DNA from: Alphaproteobacteria bacterium MedPE-SWcel
Lineage (GTDB): Bacteria; Pseudomonadota; Alphaproteobacteria; Rhodobacterales; Rhodobacteraceae
DNA length: 64,000 nt
NCBI GenBank assembly: GCA_001874255.1
Contig: MPDC01000002.1
Coordinates: 186,001-250,000 of the forward strand
Direction: 5' to 3'
Shown here: positions 27,105-36,262 of the stretch, in pieces
Position numbering within the stretch: position 1 is the stretch's first letter
Layout: each line of letters starts with the position of its first letter
Notes under the pieces: model-generated
Told to the model about the DNA's origin: nothing
What the model saw: the letters and a program-made list of their open reading frames with translations, nothing else
Database searches by the model: none
Translations under genes and position numbers: made by a program

Positions 27105-28556
27105 ATGTTTTTGGGTCTTGACGTGGGAACGTCGGGGCTGCGCGCGTTGCTGGCCGATGAGGGCGGCAACGTTATTGGCGTGGCGGACGCAGCCTATGGG
27201 GTCTCGCACCCGCAGACCGGATGGAGTGAGCAGGACCCGCAGGACTGGATCACAGCCTGCAAGGCCGCCATTGGCGCCCTGCGCTCCGCGCATCCGGGCG
27301 AGGTGGCGAGGCTGCGCGGGATTGGCCTCAGTGGCCACATGCATGGCGCGACGCTTCTGGACAAGGCCGGAGAGGTCCTGCGGCCCTGCATCCTTTGGAA
27401 TGACACGCGCTCGGCAGAGGAGGCGGCAACGCTCGATGCGATCGAAGGCGTGCGGGACCTGTCGGGAAACATCGTCTTTCCGGGGTTTACCGCGCCGAAA
27501 CTGGCCTGGGTCAAAACGCATGAGCCCGAGATCTTTGCACAGGTCGACAAGGTCCTCCTGCCGAAGGATTATCTTCGCTACTGGCTGACGGGCGCTTTCA
27601 TTTCCGACATGTCGGACAGCGCCGGGACGTCCTGGCTGGATGTCGGTGCGCGGGATTGGTCACAGCCTTTGCTGGAGGCCTCTGGGATGCGCCGCGATCA
27701 GATGCCGGACCTTGTCGAGGGGGCCGCGCCCGGTGGTGAGCTGCGCCAGGTTCTGCAGCAGGACTGGGGCATCCGGGGCCCGGTCATTGTTGCCGGTGGC
27801 GGCGGTGACAACGCGGTGGCGGCCTGCGGCGCCGGTTGCTTTCGCGAGGGCGAAGGGTTTGTGAGCCTCGGCACCTCCGGCGTGCTGCTGGCGGCAAAGT
27901 CGCAATACCTGCCTGATCCGGCGTCGGCGGTGCATACATTCTGCCATGCCGTACCGGACACCTGGTATCAGATGGGCGTTATTCTCGCGGCCACCGATTG
28001 CCTGAACTGGCTGTCCCGTACCGTCGGGCAAACACCCGCAACTCTGGCGGGGCTGCTGCCCGAGCGGATCGAGCGCCCGTCGTCGATCACCTTCCTGCCG
28101 TATCTGTCGGGCGAACGCACGCCGCATAACGATGCCCGGATCCGGGCCAGTTTTGTCGGTCTGGATATCGGCGATGGCCCGGCGGAACTCACTCAGGCGG
28201 TGATGGAGGGCGTCGCCTTTGCCCTGCGGGACTGCCTTGAGGCCCTGAAGGGGACCCGGACGGATCTCACGCGGCTTCTGGCCGTGGGTGGCGGCACGCA
28301 ATCGCCCTATTGGGTGGAAACGCTTGCGACCGTGCTGGGCATTCCGCTCGATATTCCGGACAAGGGGGAATTCGGCGCCGCTCTCGGTGCGGCACGCCTG
28401 GCCATGGTGGCCGATGGCGCTGATCTCGCACGCGTCATGACCGCACCGCCGACCTCTCACACCATAGATCCGCGCCCGGAACTGGCAGAGGCCTTCGAGG
28501 CCTCCTACGCCAGCTACCGCGCGCTCTATCCAAACATGAAAGCACTGATGACATGA
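27105..28556 (+). CDS. xylB: Xylulokinase
   Basis: The 483-residue FGGY-family kinase phosphorylates D-xylulose to xylulose-5-phosphate. The N-terminal [15 protein letters not shown] phosphate loop, [24 protein letters not shown] and the C-terminal [16 protein letters not shown] fit bacterial XylB. Start is ATG 27105 with GGGAGGAG at 6 bases. Its stop overlaps the xylA start (ATGA 28553), and the operator in its promoter links it to the ROK regulator. It feeds the pentose phosphate pathway. Confidence 0.96.
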   Translation: MFLGLDVGTSGLRALLADEGGNVIGVADAAYGVSHPQTGWSEQDPQDWITACKAAIGALRSAHPGEVARLRGIGLSGHMHGATLLDKAGEVLRPCILWNDTRSAEEAATLDAIEGVRDLSGNIVFPGFTAPKLAWVKTHEPEIFAQVDKVLLPKDYLRYWLTGAFISDMSDSAGTSWLDVGARDWSQPLLEASGMRRDQMPDLVEGAAPGGELRQVLQQDWGIRGPVIVAGGGGDNAVAACGAGCFREGEGFVSLGTSGVLLAAKSQYLPDPASAVHTFCHAVPDTWYQMGVILAATDCLNWLSRTVGQTPATLAGLLPERIERPSSITFLPYLSGERTPHNDARIRASFVGLDIGDGPAELTQAVMEGVAFALRDCLEALKGTRTDLTRLLAVGGGTQSPYWVETLATVLGIPLDIPDKGEFGAALGAARLAMVADGADLARVMTAPPTSHTIDPRPELAEAFEASYASYRALYPNMKALMT

Positions 28557-29863
28557 CCACAGGTTTCTTTGGCGACGTTTCGCAAATCCAATTCGAAGGC
28601 CCCGACAGCACCAATCCGCTGGCCTTCCGGCATTACAACCCCGACGAGGTGGTTCTTGGCAAACGTATGGAAGACCACCTCCGCTTTGCCACCTGCTATT
28701 GGCACAACTTCGTCTGGCCCGGCGGTGACCCGTTCGGCGGACAGACCTTTGACCGCCCGTGGTTTGACACCACCCTCGAGGCCGCAAAGCTGAAGGCCGA
28801 CGTCGCGTTTGAGATGTTCACGCTGCTGCAATCGCCTTTCTACTGCTTTCATGATGCCGACGTGCGGCCCGAGGGGGCGGATTTCGCGGAAAATACGCGC
28901 AACCTGAACGAGATCGTCGACTATTTCGCCAAAAAGCAGGAAGAGACCGGCGTCAAGCTGCTCTGGGGCACGGCAAACCTGTTCTCCCACGCGCGCTTCA
29001 TGTCCGGGGCCGCAACCAACCCGGATCCGGATGTCTTTGCCTTCTCCGCCGCGACCATCAAGACCTGCATGGATGCCACCCATCGCCTCGGCGGCGAGAA
29101 CTATGTCCTGTGGGGCGGCCGCGAAGGCTATGAGACGCTGCTCAATACCGATCTCAAACAAGAAGACCAGCAGCTCGGCCGGATGCTCAATATGGTGGTC
29201 GAGTACAAGCACAAGATCGGTTTCAAGGGCGCGATTCTGGTCGAACCGAAACCGCAGGAGCCGACCAAGCACCAGTATGACTACGACACCGCGACGGTCT
29301 ATGGCTTCCTGAAACGGCATGGGCTGGAAAACGAGGTCAAGATGAACCTCGAACAGGGGCATGCGATTCTGGCCGGCCATTCCTTCGAGCATGAGATCGC
29401 CATGGCGCAGGCGCTGGGCATCTTCGGGTCGATCGACATGAACCGCAACGACTACCAGTCCGGTTGGGATACCGACCAATTCCCCAACAACACCCCGGAG
29501 GTGGCGCTGGCCTATTATCACATCCTCAAACACGGCGGTTTCACCACCGGCGGCACCAACTTCGACGCCAAGCTGCGCCGCCAGTCCATCGATCCCGAGG
29601 ATCTGCTGATCGCCCATGTGGGCGGGATGGATATCTGTGCGCGCGGGTTGAAAGCCGCAGCCGCGATGATCGAGGATGGCACGATGGACGATTTTGTCAC
29701 CGACCGCTACGCCGGCTGGCAGCGCCCGGATGCGCAGGAAATGCTGTCTGGCAAGCTGACGCTGGAGGATATGGTGACCAAGGTCGAAGCGGGCGGACTG
29801 AACCCGAAACCGCGCTCCGGCCGGCAGGAATACCTTGAAAACGTTCTCAACAGGTTCGTCTGA
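28553..29863 (+). CDS. xylA: Xylose isomerase
   Basis: The 436-residue class II xylose isomerase converts D-xylose to D-xylulose. Family motifs include FAYWHN-like [19 protein letters not shown] with the active-site His, [23 protein letters not shown] with metal-binding Glu, and WDTDQFPNN. It is translationally coupled to xylB (4-base overlap) and followed with no gap by galM. Cytoplasmic homotetramer expected from the family. Confidence 0.98.
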   Translation: MTTGFFGDVSQIQFEGPDSTNPLAFRHYNPDEVVLGKRMEDHLRFATCYWHNFVWPGGDPFGGQTFDRPWFDTTLEAAKLKADVAFEMFTLLQSPFYCFHDADVRPEGADFAENTRNLNEIVDYFAKKQEETGVKLLWGTANLFSHARFMSGAATNPDPDVFAFSAATIKTCMDATHRLGGENYVLWGGREGYETLLNTDLKQEDQQLGRMLNMVVEYKHKIGFKGAILVEPKPQEPTKHQYDYDTATVYGFLKRHGLENEVKMNLEQGHAILAGHSFEHEIAMAQALGIFGSIDMNRNDYQSGWDTDQFPNNTPEVALAYYHILKHGGFTTGGTNFDAKLRRQSIDPEDLLIAHVGGMDICARGLKAAAAMIEDGTMDDFVTDRYAGWQRPDAQEMLSGKLTLEDMVTKVEAGGLNPKPRSGRQEYLENVLNRFV

Positions 29864-30877
29864 ATGACTGCGGCGCAGATCATTGATCACGGGATACACA
29901 ACGGGCACCTGTTGAAGGAGGCCCGGCTGCGCAGCGGCGGGCTCTCGCTCAGTCTGCTGAACGTCGGGGCCGTGACACGTGATCTGCGCCTGCATCACAA
30001 TGGCGCGGACCGACCGCTTGTGCTCGGGTTCGATGACCCGGCAGAGTATCTGGCAAACCCGGACTATCTTGGCGCGATCGCTGGCCGGGTTGCCGGGCGG
30101 ATCAAGGACGCCCGCTTCGAGCTGGACGGGCGGGTCTGGTCGCTTGCGGAAAACGAAGGCCGCAACCAGCTCCATGGCGGACCCGGCGCGCTCTCTCACG
30201 TTCTGTGGGAGATGGAGCTGCTGTCGGATGGCGCCGTCCGGCTCTGCTATCACTCTCCGGATGGGGACAACGGCTATCCGGGCGCGGTGGATTTCACCGT
30301 GGTCGCGCGGCTGGACGATATGGCGCTAGAGTATCACATGACCGCAACCGTCACTCAGCCGACGCCCATCAGCCTCGCGCAACACAACTACTATAATCTT
30401 GCGGGCGGCGTCGGGCCGATCTGGGATCATCGGCTGCACGTCGATGCCACGGGATACCTGATGCTTGACGAGACCGCGGTGCCGAACGGCGAGATCGCGC
30501 CCCTCGACGGGATGCATTTCGACATGCGCCGTGGCAAATCCCTTGGCGATCTGGACCCGGATCGCCTTGGCAGCGACATCAATCTGGTGTTTGACGCCGC
30601 GCGGGATCAGGCCGTGCCGGTGGCCTCCCTGACGGCGCCGGACGGGGTGCGGATGCGGGTCTTTACCGACCAGCCCGGCGCCCAGGTCTACACTGCCTCC
30701 GGCCTGACCCCGAACCCCGGCGGGCTGCCCGGACAGAAGATCGACGCCGACATGGGCGTCTGTTTCGAGCCGCAGGGATTTCCGAATGCGGTCAACCAAG
30801 CGCATTTTCCCGATGTGATCGCAACGCCGGACCGGCCATATCGCCAAAACCTGCGGCTGGAATTTGACACGATATGA
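29864..30877 (+). CDS. galM: Aldose 1-epimerase (mutarotase)
   Basis: The 337-residue galactose-mutarotase-like protein interconverts alpha and beta anomers of aldoses; here it probably supplies the anomer that xylose isomerase uses. Active-site features are NQLHGGPGALSHVLW, SLAQHNYYNLAG with a catalytic His, and the C-terminal FTDQPGAQVYTA and CFEPQGFPNA. The ATG follows the xylA stop directly (TGAATG), and its stop overlaps the peroxidase start by 4 bases. Confidence 0.94.
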   Translation: MTAAQIIDHGIHNGHLLKEARLRSGGLSLSLLNVGAVTRDLRLHHNGADRPLVLGFDDPAEYLANPDYLGAIAGRVAGRIKDARFELDGRVWSLAENEGRNQLHGGPGALSHVLWEMELLSDGAVRLCYHSPDGDNGYPGAVDFTVVARLDDMALEYHMTATVTQPTPISLAQHNYYNLAGGVGPIWDHRLHVDATGYLMLDETAVPNGEIAPLDGMHFDMRRGKSLGDLDPDRLGSDINLVFDAARDQAVPVASLTAPDGVRMRVFTDQPGAQVYTASGLTPNPGGLPGQKIDADMGVCFEPQGFPNAVNQAHFPDVIATPDRPYRQNLRLEFDTI

Positions 30878-32187
30878 AACGCTGTCTGGCCCTTCTTGCA
30901 TCCGTGCTCATCGCGCCGGTCCTGCAGGCGGGCGAGAAGCCGGAACTGGGTCCGCGCCCGGTCTTTCCCGCGCCGGATATGGCAGCGGTCGAGCTGGGGC
31001 AGCTGTTGTTCTATGATCCAATCCTGTCCGGCAATCGCAATATCGCCTGTTCCACCTGTCACCACCCCAGGTTCGGAACCGGCGACGGCGTGTCCCTCGG
31101 ACTTGGCGAGGGGGGGATCGGCCTCGGCCCGGATCGTGTGGTGGACCCGAAAAACCCGCCGGAACAGCGCATTCCCCGAAACGCACCGGGGTTGTGGAAC
31201 CTTGGCGCTCCGGAATTCACGGTGATGTTCCATGATGGCCGACTGGAGGATCACCCGGATCACCCCGGCGGCATTCGCACTCCGCTGGGCGAGGATATGA
31301 TATCGGGGTTTGACGATGCCCTTGCGGCCCAGGCGATGTTCCCGGTTCTGTCCGCAGATGAAATGGCCGGGCATTATTCCGAAAACGACGTGGCGCAGGC
31401 GGTCCGGCTTGGTCAGTTGTCGACTCCGGGCGGCGCCTGGGACCGCATCTCCGCACGGGTCGCCGATATCCCGAACTACCGGACCCGCTTTGATACTGTG
31501 TTGGGCCAAGGTGCGCGCATCACCTTTGCCGATATCGCCAATGTGCTTGCCGACTTCATTCGCTTTGAATGGCGCGCCGACAGCAGCCCCTTTGATGCCT
31601 ATATGGCTGGCCGGGGCGACCTGCTACCGGCAGCGATTCGCGGGATGGATCTGTTTTACGGCGCGGCCGGCTGCAGCCAGTGCCACAGCGGCTGGCTGCA
31701 GAGCGATCAGGCCTTTCATGCTCTTGCGGTTCCGCAGCTTGGCCCCGGCAAGGCCGCCCGCTTCGAAGCGCACAATCGTGACGAGGGGCGTATTCGAGTG
31801 ACCGGCGCGGCAGAGGATGCATTTGCGTTTCGCACGCCGTCCCTGCGCAATGTGACGCTCACCGCGCCCTATGGTCATTCCGGAGCGTTCGGAACGCTGG
31901 ACGCGGTCGTGCGCCACCACCTCAACGCGGCCCGGTCCTTGCAGAGTTATGATCCCGATCAGACCGTCCTGCCCAGGCTCGACGGCGCGGCGGACTGGCG
32001 CGTTCATCAAAGCGCGCCCGAACAGGCGGCGCTGCTATCGGCGGTTGCCATTGCGCCGATCTCTCTCACGGATGCCGAGATTTCCGATATTGTGGCGTTC
32101 TTGTCCAGTTTAACGGATGAGACGGCCGCGGCCGGTCGTCTGGGGGTGCCCGATGCGGTTCCCAGCGGGCTGCCGGTGGATCGCTAG
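30874..32187 (+). CDS. Di-heme cytochrome c peroxidase/MauG family protein
   Basis: The 437-residue protein has a Sec signal peptide (MKRCLALLASVLIAPVLQAG) and two c-type heme sites, CSTCHH (about residue 50) and CSQCH (about residue 264). FRTPSLRNV and APYGHSGAF near the C-terminal heme are typical of the bacterial CcpA/MauG family. It would act in the periplasm, reducing peroxide or oxidising a partner protein. It is the last gene of the xylBA-galM operon (ATGA overlap with galM), an unexpected place for a peroxidase. It ends tail-to-tail with the CRTAC1-type gene, sharing 4 bases (CTAG), and may function with it. Confidence 0.9.
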   Translation: MKRCLALLASVLIAPVLQAGEKPELGPRPVFPAPDMAAVELGQLLFYDPILSGNRNIACSTCHHPRFGTGDGVSLGLGEGGIGLGPDRVVDPKNPPEQRIPRNAPGLWNLGAPEFTVMFHDGRLEDHPDHPGGIRTPLGEDMISGFDDALAAQAMFPVLSADEMAGHYSENDVAQAVRLGQLSTPGGAWDRISARVADIPNYRTRFDTVLGQGARITFADIANVLADFIRFEWRADSSPFDAYMAGRGDLLPAAIRGMDLFYGAAGCSQCHSGWLQSDQAFHALAVPQLGPGKAARFEAHNRDEGRIRVTGAAEDAFAFRTPSLRNVTLTAPYGHSGAFGTLDAVVRHHLNAARSLQSYDPDQTVLPRLDGAADWRVHQSAPEQAALLSAVAIAPISLTDAEISDIVAFLSSLTDETAAAGRLGVPDAVPSGLPVDR

Positions 32188-33758
32188 GGCGACAGTGTCA
32201 GGCGCTGATTGCTCTTCACGCGCTGCCACTCGCCCGTGGTGCCATCGGGCCACAGAACCCGGATCAAAGCGTCCTCCGCATCCCCCAGCCCGATATGAAT
32301 ATCGCCGATATCGCCGCCCGCATGGCCTCCGCCGATGGTGATTTCACGCGTGATCTTGCGACCGGCGATATCGATTTCGACAAAGGCACCGATCGCGCGT
32401 GTGTTTGGGGCAGGGGCCCTGAGCTGCAGCAGGATCCAGTTGCCGAGGGTCTTGCCCGCGATCTCACGGGTGTTCTGCCAGACCTCCATGGGCGCGCGGC
32501 GGTTGACGACGGCGATATCCAGCAACCCGTCCCGATTGAGATCCACCAGCGCGCCGCCCCGGCCCCGGTGAAGGCTGGCGATGCCCGCGGCCTCGCCCAC
32601 CTCGGAGAACGTGCCATCGGCCTGTTGCAGCATCAGGTTGTTCGGGTCCTTCTGAGCCGCATCCGGCATCTGTTCCACATTGCCTTTGGTGACAAAGATA
32701 TCGTCGCGGCCATCGTTGTTCACGTCCCCGAACGCTGCGTGCCAGCCGGTGGACGGCCGGCCGTCGCCACCGGTATAGGGGCGATGCGCTGTCGTGCCGT
32801 AGCCATAGGTGACATCCTCCCACACGGGGCCGTCAGCCGCGGCGCTCTGCAGTTGGAATTTCTGATCGCCCATCGAGGTCAGATAGACGTCCTGCAACCC
32901 GTCCCCGTTCATATCGCGCGATGCGATGCCCATCCCCCAGAGCGCATAGGGACGCCAGCCCTCCTCGGCGGAATAGAGCCTTGGAACGGCCTCCATTGCC
33001 CACATCTGCTCCTGTCCGCCGCGCACGTAGTAGTGGCGGTCGTTTGACAACCGCAGGTCGGCGCGCCCGGTTCTGTTCCAGTCGCTGAACAGAACCGACA
33101 GGGCGCAATAGCCGGGCGAGAGCCGTTGAGGCGGACCATAGGTCTGGCCATCCGGGCGATACAGCAGCGTGTCGTCGCAGGTGCCAAACGGGCCATCCGG
33201 GTCGGCGCGGTCCACATATGTCCCGAACGCGAGGGTCGGCAGGATGTTTCCGGCCTCCCAGGTGGCCGAAAACCCGGTGGTCCAGTGATCGCCGCTGTGA
33301 AAGGCCAAATCATCGAAGGGCGTGAAGTCACAGGCCCCCAGCCCCCGGAGCAACACATCAGGCCCCGCCCGCAGGACAGCCAGATCAAGGATGTCATCGC
33401 CGTCGATGTCCAGCGGATAGGCTCCGGTCACGCCGGTCACGCCGGTCAGGGCCAGGTCATCGGGGGTTTGCGGCGCAAAGGACAGGCCCGCATCGCCGGG
33501 TTCTGTGGTGTTCAGAAACAGTTGTGACGGGTTTTCCCCGCCGGCGGCAAAGAGGTCGGGCAGGTGATCGCCGTTACAGTCGAAAACCGCCAGCCCGCCG
33601 CCCACGTAATGTTCCCAGCCGCCATCGTAGACATGCTCGGCAAGGGGAACGGGGGTGAAACGCGGGATGGTCTGATCCGCCAAAGCGACCTGGCCGGACA
33701 CTATTGCATGTCCGGCCAACAGGGCTGCGATCAGGACAGGTCTCTCAGGCCGCTGCAT
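32184..33758 (-). CDS. CRTAC1-type secreted beta-propeller protein (FG-GAP/VCBS repeats and ASPIC/UnbV domain)
   Basis: The protein of about 524 residues has a signal peptide (VLIAALLAGHAIVSGQVALA) and repeated calcium-loop FG-GAP/VCBS units such as FDCNGDHLPDLFAAG, DIDGDDILDLAVL, DMNGDGLQDVYLT, DVNNDGRDDIFVT and DLNRDGLLDIAVV. The C-terminal ASPIC/UnbV domain is marked by IGAFVEIDIAGR and RVLWPDGTTGEWQ. ATG 33758 has AGGA 8 bases upstream and overlaps the 3' end of the ROK regulator by 14 bases; an ATG at 33815 opens the same frame. It is co-transcribed with the regulator and convergent with the di-heme peroxidase. Its function is unknown. Confidence 0.88.
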   Translation of the reverse strand: MQRPERPVLIAALLAGHAIVSGQVALADQTIPRFTPVPLAEHVYDGGWEHYVGGGLAVFDCNGDHLPDLFAAGGENPSQLFLNTTEPGDAGLSFAPQTPDDLALTGVTGVTGAYPLDIDGDDILDLAVLRAGPDVLLRGLGACDFTPFDDLAFHSGDHWTTGFSATWEAGNILPTLAFGTYVDRADPDGPFGTCDDTLLYRPDGQTYGPPQRLSPGYCALSVLFSDWNRTGRADLRLSNDRHYYVRGGQEQMWAMEAVPRLYSAEEGWRPYALWGMGIASRDMNGDGLQDVYLTSMGDQKFQLQSAAADGPVWEDVTYGYGTTAHRPYTGGDGRPSTGWHAAFGDVNNDGRDDIFVTKGNVEQMPDAAQKDPNNLMLQQADGTFSEVGEAAGIASLHRGRGGALVDLNRDGLLDIAVVNRRAPMEVWQNTREIAGKTLGNWILLQLRAPAPNTRAIGAFVEIDIAGRKITREITIGGGHAGGDIGDIHIGLGDAEDALIRVLWPDGTTGEWQRVKSNQRLTLSP

Positions 33759-34959
33759 GGACGAATTCCTTGACTGTCTGGGCGGTGACTTCCTCGATGC
33801 CATAGGCGGCTGCACCCTTGGCCCACATCAGATCACCCCAATCATGCACGATGACCTCGGGCAGGGGCGCGTCAACCTGCACGACCCAATGGCGCATTTC
33901 ATCGATGACCTTGCCGGAATACAGGTGATCAAAGGACAGCCGGGCCCCGGCAAGAATGATCCGCGTCGGGTCGAAGATATTGACCACATTGGCCAGCCCC
34001 ATGGCAAACATCCTGCGGGCGCGATCAAGAATGGATTGGGCCATGCTGTCGCCGTTCTCGGCGGCCTGGAACAACGATGCAAGCGTGTGGTGACGGTCGC
34101 TGCCACTGGATATATTTGCCTCGCGCAGGAGCGCGTAATCACCGACGTAGGCCTCAAGGCAGCCGCGTTGCCCACATTGGCACAAGGCCCCTTCGAGATG
34201 CACCTTGGTATGGCCAAATTCGGCCCCGCAGCCACGTGTGCCGCGATAGATCTGCCCATCGATCACGATGCCCATGCCGACCCCATGCTCGATGGTGATG
34301 ACAATGAAATTGTCGCAGGTGCGGCCCTCGCCAAAGAGATGTTCGGCCTTGGCCACCAGATTGGCGTCATTATCCAGAAAGACCGGGCAGGGCAGCACCT
34401 CTGCCAGCGCTTTGCCAAGATCGACATTGCGCTCGATGAGCGACGACGACCAATAGACGAAACTGCGTTCCGCATCGACCATGCCGGCCAGCCCAAGCCC
34501 GATGCCAGAGAGGTCCTCAATACCGAATCCGCCTTTTTGGCAAGTGAATTCCAGCGCCCGGCGGATCTGGGAGCAGAGCTCCGGGACCGGCATACAGCCC
34601 TTGACCAGCGGCATTTCGTGGCTGGCCAGTTCGGTGCCGACAAAATCGGTGATCACCGTAGAGATCACATGATGCGACACCTTGAGGCCGGCAATGCGAT
34701 GCGCGGCGCCCCGGATTCTCAGGGCGACGCGTGGTCGGCCGCGCCGGGCCTCGGAGGTCGCTTCCGGTGCGACCTCTTCGATCAGCCCTGCGCCGAGCAA
34801 CTCCGCGGTGATCGCCGTCACCGTCGCGGGGCTGACGCCCGTCGATTTGGCGATGTCGATCCGTGCGATGTGTTCGGCGCTGCGAATCACATCCAGAATC
34901 TGCTGACGCCCGTTCTCGCGCTGATCGCCGGATGACGACAGCTTTCCTGCTCGTGCCAA
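33745..34959 (-). CDS. xylR: ROK-family transcriptional regulator (XylR-like repressor)
   Basis: The 404-residue protein has an N-terminal winged helix-turn-helix (RQQILDVIRSAEHIARIDIAKSTGVS in pieces, SPATVTAITAELL) and a ROK sugar-binding/kinase-like domain with DNDANLVAKAEHLFGEG, IEHGVGMGIVIDG, GCGAEFGH and the zinc motif CQCGQRGCLEAY. Position between xylose catabolic and xylFHG transport genes makes it the probable xylose-responsive repressor. It is divergent from xylF, and operator 2 lies between them, so autoregulation is likely. D-xylose as inducer is inferred. Confidence 0.9.
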   Translation of the reverse strand: MARAGKLSSSGDQRENGRQQILDVIRSAEHIARIDIAKSTGVSPATVTAITAELLGAGLIEEVAPEATSEARRGRPRVALRIRGAAHRIAGLKVSHHVISTVITDFVGTELASHEMPLVKGCMPVPELCSQIRRALEFTCQKGGFGIEDLSGIGLGLAGMVDAERSFVYWSSSLIERNVDLGKALAEVLPCPVFLDNDANLVAKAEHLFGEGRTCDNFIVITIEHGVGMGIVIDGQIYRGTRGCGAEFGHTKVHLEGALCQCGQRGCLEAYVGDYALLREANISSGSDRHHTLASLFQAAENGDSMAQSILDRARRMFAMGLANVVNIFDPTRIILAGARLSFDHLYSGKVIDEMRHWVVQVDAPLPEVIVHDWGDLMWAKGAAAYGIEEVTAQTVKEFVHAAA

Positions 34960-35055
34960 ATTTGTGCTCCTCCCGCGCCGGACAGGGGTGCGGTGCCCTT
35001 ATATGGCGCCTTGCGATCTTCTCCGACAACGTCTCCCTGAGGAAAGGATACATGA

Positions 35056-35081
35056 TTTAATTTGAAACTCAAAAAAAATAT
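35056..35081. promoter_or_regulatory. Operator 2 for the ROK regulator (xylR-xylF divergent promoters)
   Basis: TTTAATTT and AAAAAAAT flank a short centre in the same layout as operator 1 (18 of 26 bases identical). Plausible promoter elements overlap it: TTGAAA (35062) and TACACA (35085) towards xylF, and TTGAGT with TATCCT on the minus strand towards xylR. One bound repressor could control both directions. Confidence 0.65.
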
Positions 35082-35146
35082 TGCTACACAGGTGTCACTG
35101 TGCGGGACCACTGAAGAAACTGGCCCGCATGCCAAGGGAGGAAAAT

Positions 35147-36175
35147 ATGAAATTTCTGAACGGACTTTCCGTTATCGCACTTAGTGCATTTGCTGCATCC
35201 TCGGCCTTCGCTGCGGATCTGACCGTCGGCGTGAGCTGGTCCAATTTCCAGGAAGAACGCTGGAAAACAGACGAAGCCGCGATCGTTTCCGCGCTGGAAG
35301 AGGCCGGAGCCGAGTATCTCTCTGCTGATGCGCAGTCTTCGTCGGCAAAGCAACTCTCCGACATCGAAAGCCTGATTGCCCAGGGCGTGGATGCTCTGAT
35401 CATTCTGGCGCAGGATGCCCAGGCTATCGGCCCGGCTGTTCAGGCCGCCGCTGACGAAGGTATCCCGGTTGTCGCCTATGACCGTCTGATCGAAGACAAC
35501 CGCGCGTTCTACCTGACCTTCGACAACGTCGAAGTGGGTCGTATGCAGGCGCGTGCCGTGTTCGAAAAGATGCCCAAGGGCAACTATGTGATGATCAAGG
35601 GGTCTCCGACCGACCCGAACGCAGACTTCCTGCGCGGTGGCCAGCAGGAGATCATCAACGCGGCTGTTGAAAGCGGCGACATCACCATCGTCGGCGAAGC
35701 CTATACCGATGGCTGGCTGCCTGCGAACGCACAGCGCAACATGGAGCAGTTGCTGACCGCCAATGACAACAAGGTCGATGCGGTTGTGGCGTCCAACGAC
35801 GGCACTGCCGGCGGGGTTGTTGCAGCGCTGACGGCTCAGGGCATGGAAGGCATCCCGGTCTCCGGCCAGGACGGCGACCACGCTGCGCTGAACCGTGTTG
35901 CCAAGGGCACTCAGACCGTGTCGGTCTGGAAAGATGCACGCGACCTCGGCTATGCAGCCGGCGAGATCGCCGTATCGCTGGCCGGTGGCAGCGCGATGGA
36001 AGAGATCGATGGCGCGGCCTCCTGGACCTCTCCGTCCGGGACCACCATGACTGCAAAGTTCCTCGCACCGGTTCCGGTGACCAAGGACAACCTGTCCGCA
36101 GTTGTGGACGCAGGCTGGATCACACAGGAAGCGCTCTGCCAGGGTGTGACCGGCGGCCCGGCGCCGTGCAACTGA
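35147..36175 (+). CDS. xylF: Xylose ABC transporter substrate-binding protein
   Basis: The 342-residue periplasmic binding protein has a signal peptide (MKFLNGLSVIALSAFAASSAFA) cleaved before ADLTVG and a periplasmic-binding fold of the ribose/xylose type (VGVSWSNFQEERW, IPVVAYDRLI, GSPTDPNADFLRGG, VASNDGTAGGVVAAL, GQDGD). These match XylF rather than RbsB. ATG 35147 has GGGAGGAAAAT in front; an earlier in-frame codon (35081) lies in the promoter. It heads xylFHG. A 6-bp hairpin with one wobble at about 36206-36220 in the gap to xylH may hold down expression of the membrane genes. Confidence 0.95.
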   Translation: MKFLNGLSVIALSAFAASSAFAADLTVGVSWSNFQEERWKTDEAAIVSALEEAGAEYLSADAQSSSAKQLSDIESLIAQGVDALIILAQDAQAIGPAVQAAADEGIPVVAYDRLIEDNRAFYLTFDNVEVGRMQARAVFEKMPKGNYVMIKGSPTDPNADFLRGGQQEIINAAVESGDITIVGEAYTDGWLPANAQRNMEQLLTANDNKVDAVVASNDGTAGGVVAALTAQGMEGIPVSGQDGDHAALNRVAKGTQTVSVWKDARDLGYAAGEIAVSLAGGSAMEEIDGAASWTSPSGTTMTAKFLAPVPVTKDNLSAVVDAGWITQEALCQGVTGGPAPCN

Positions 36176-36262
36176 TCACTTGAAAACACCGACCTGCGTT
36201 CCGGGACTCTCTCGGGGCGCGGGCACCCTCGCTACTTAAATTGCTGAATTCTGGAGCCGGAC

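Noticed and set aside
28526-30253. A 575-codon minus-strand frame opposite xylA and galM
   Set aside because: It spans two certain genes on the other strand and shows no domain; another GC-bias artefact.
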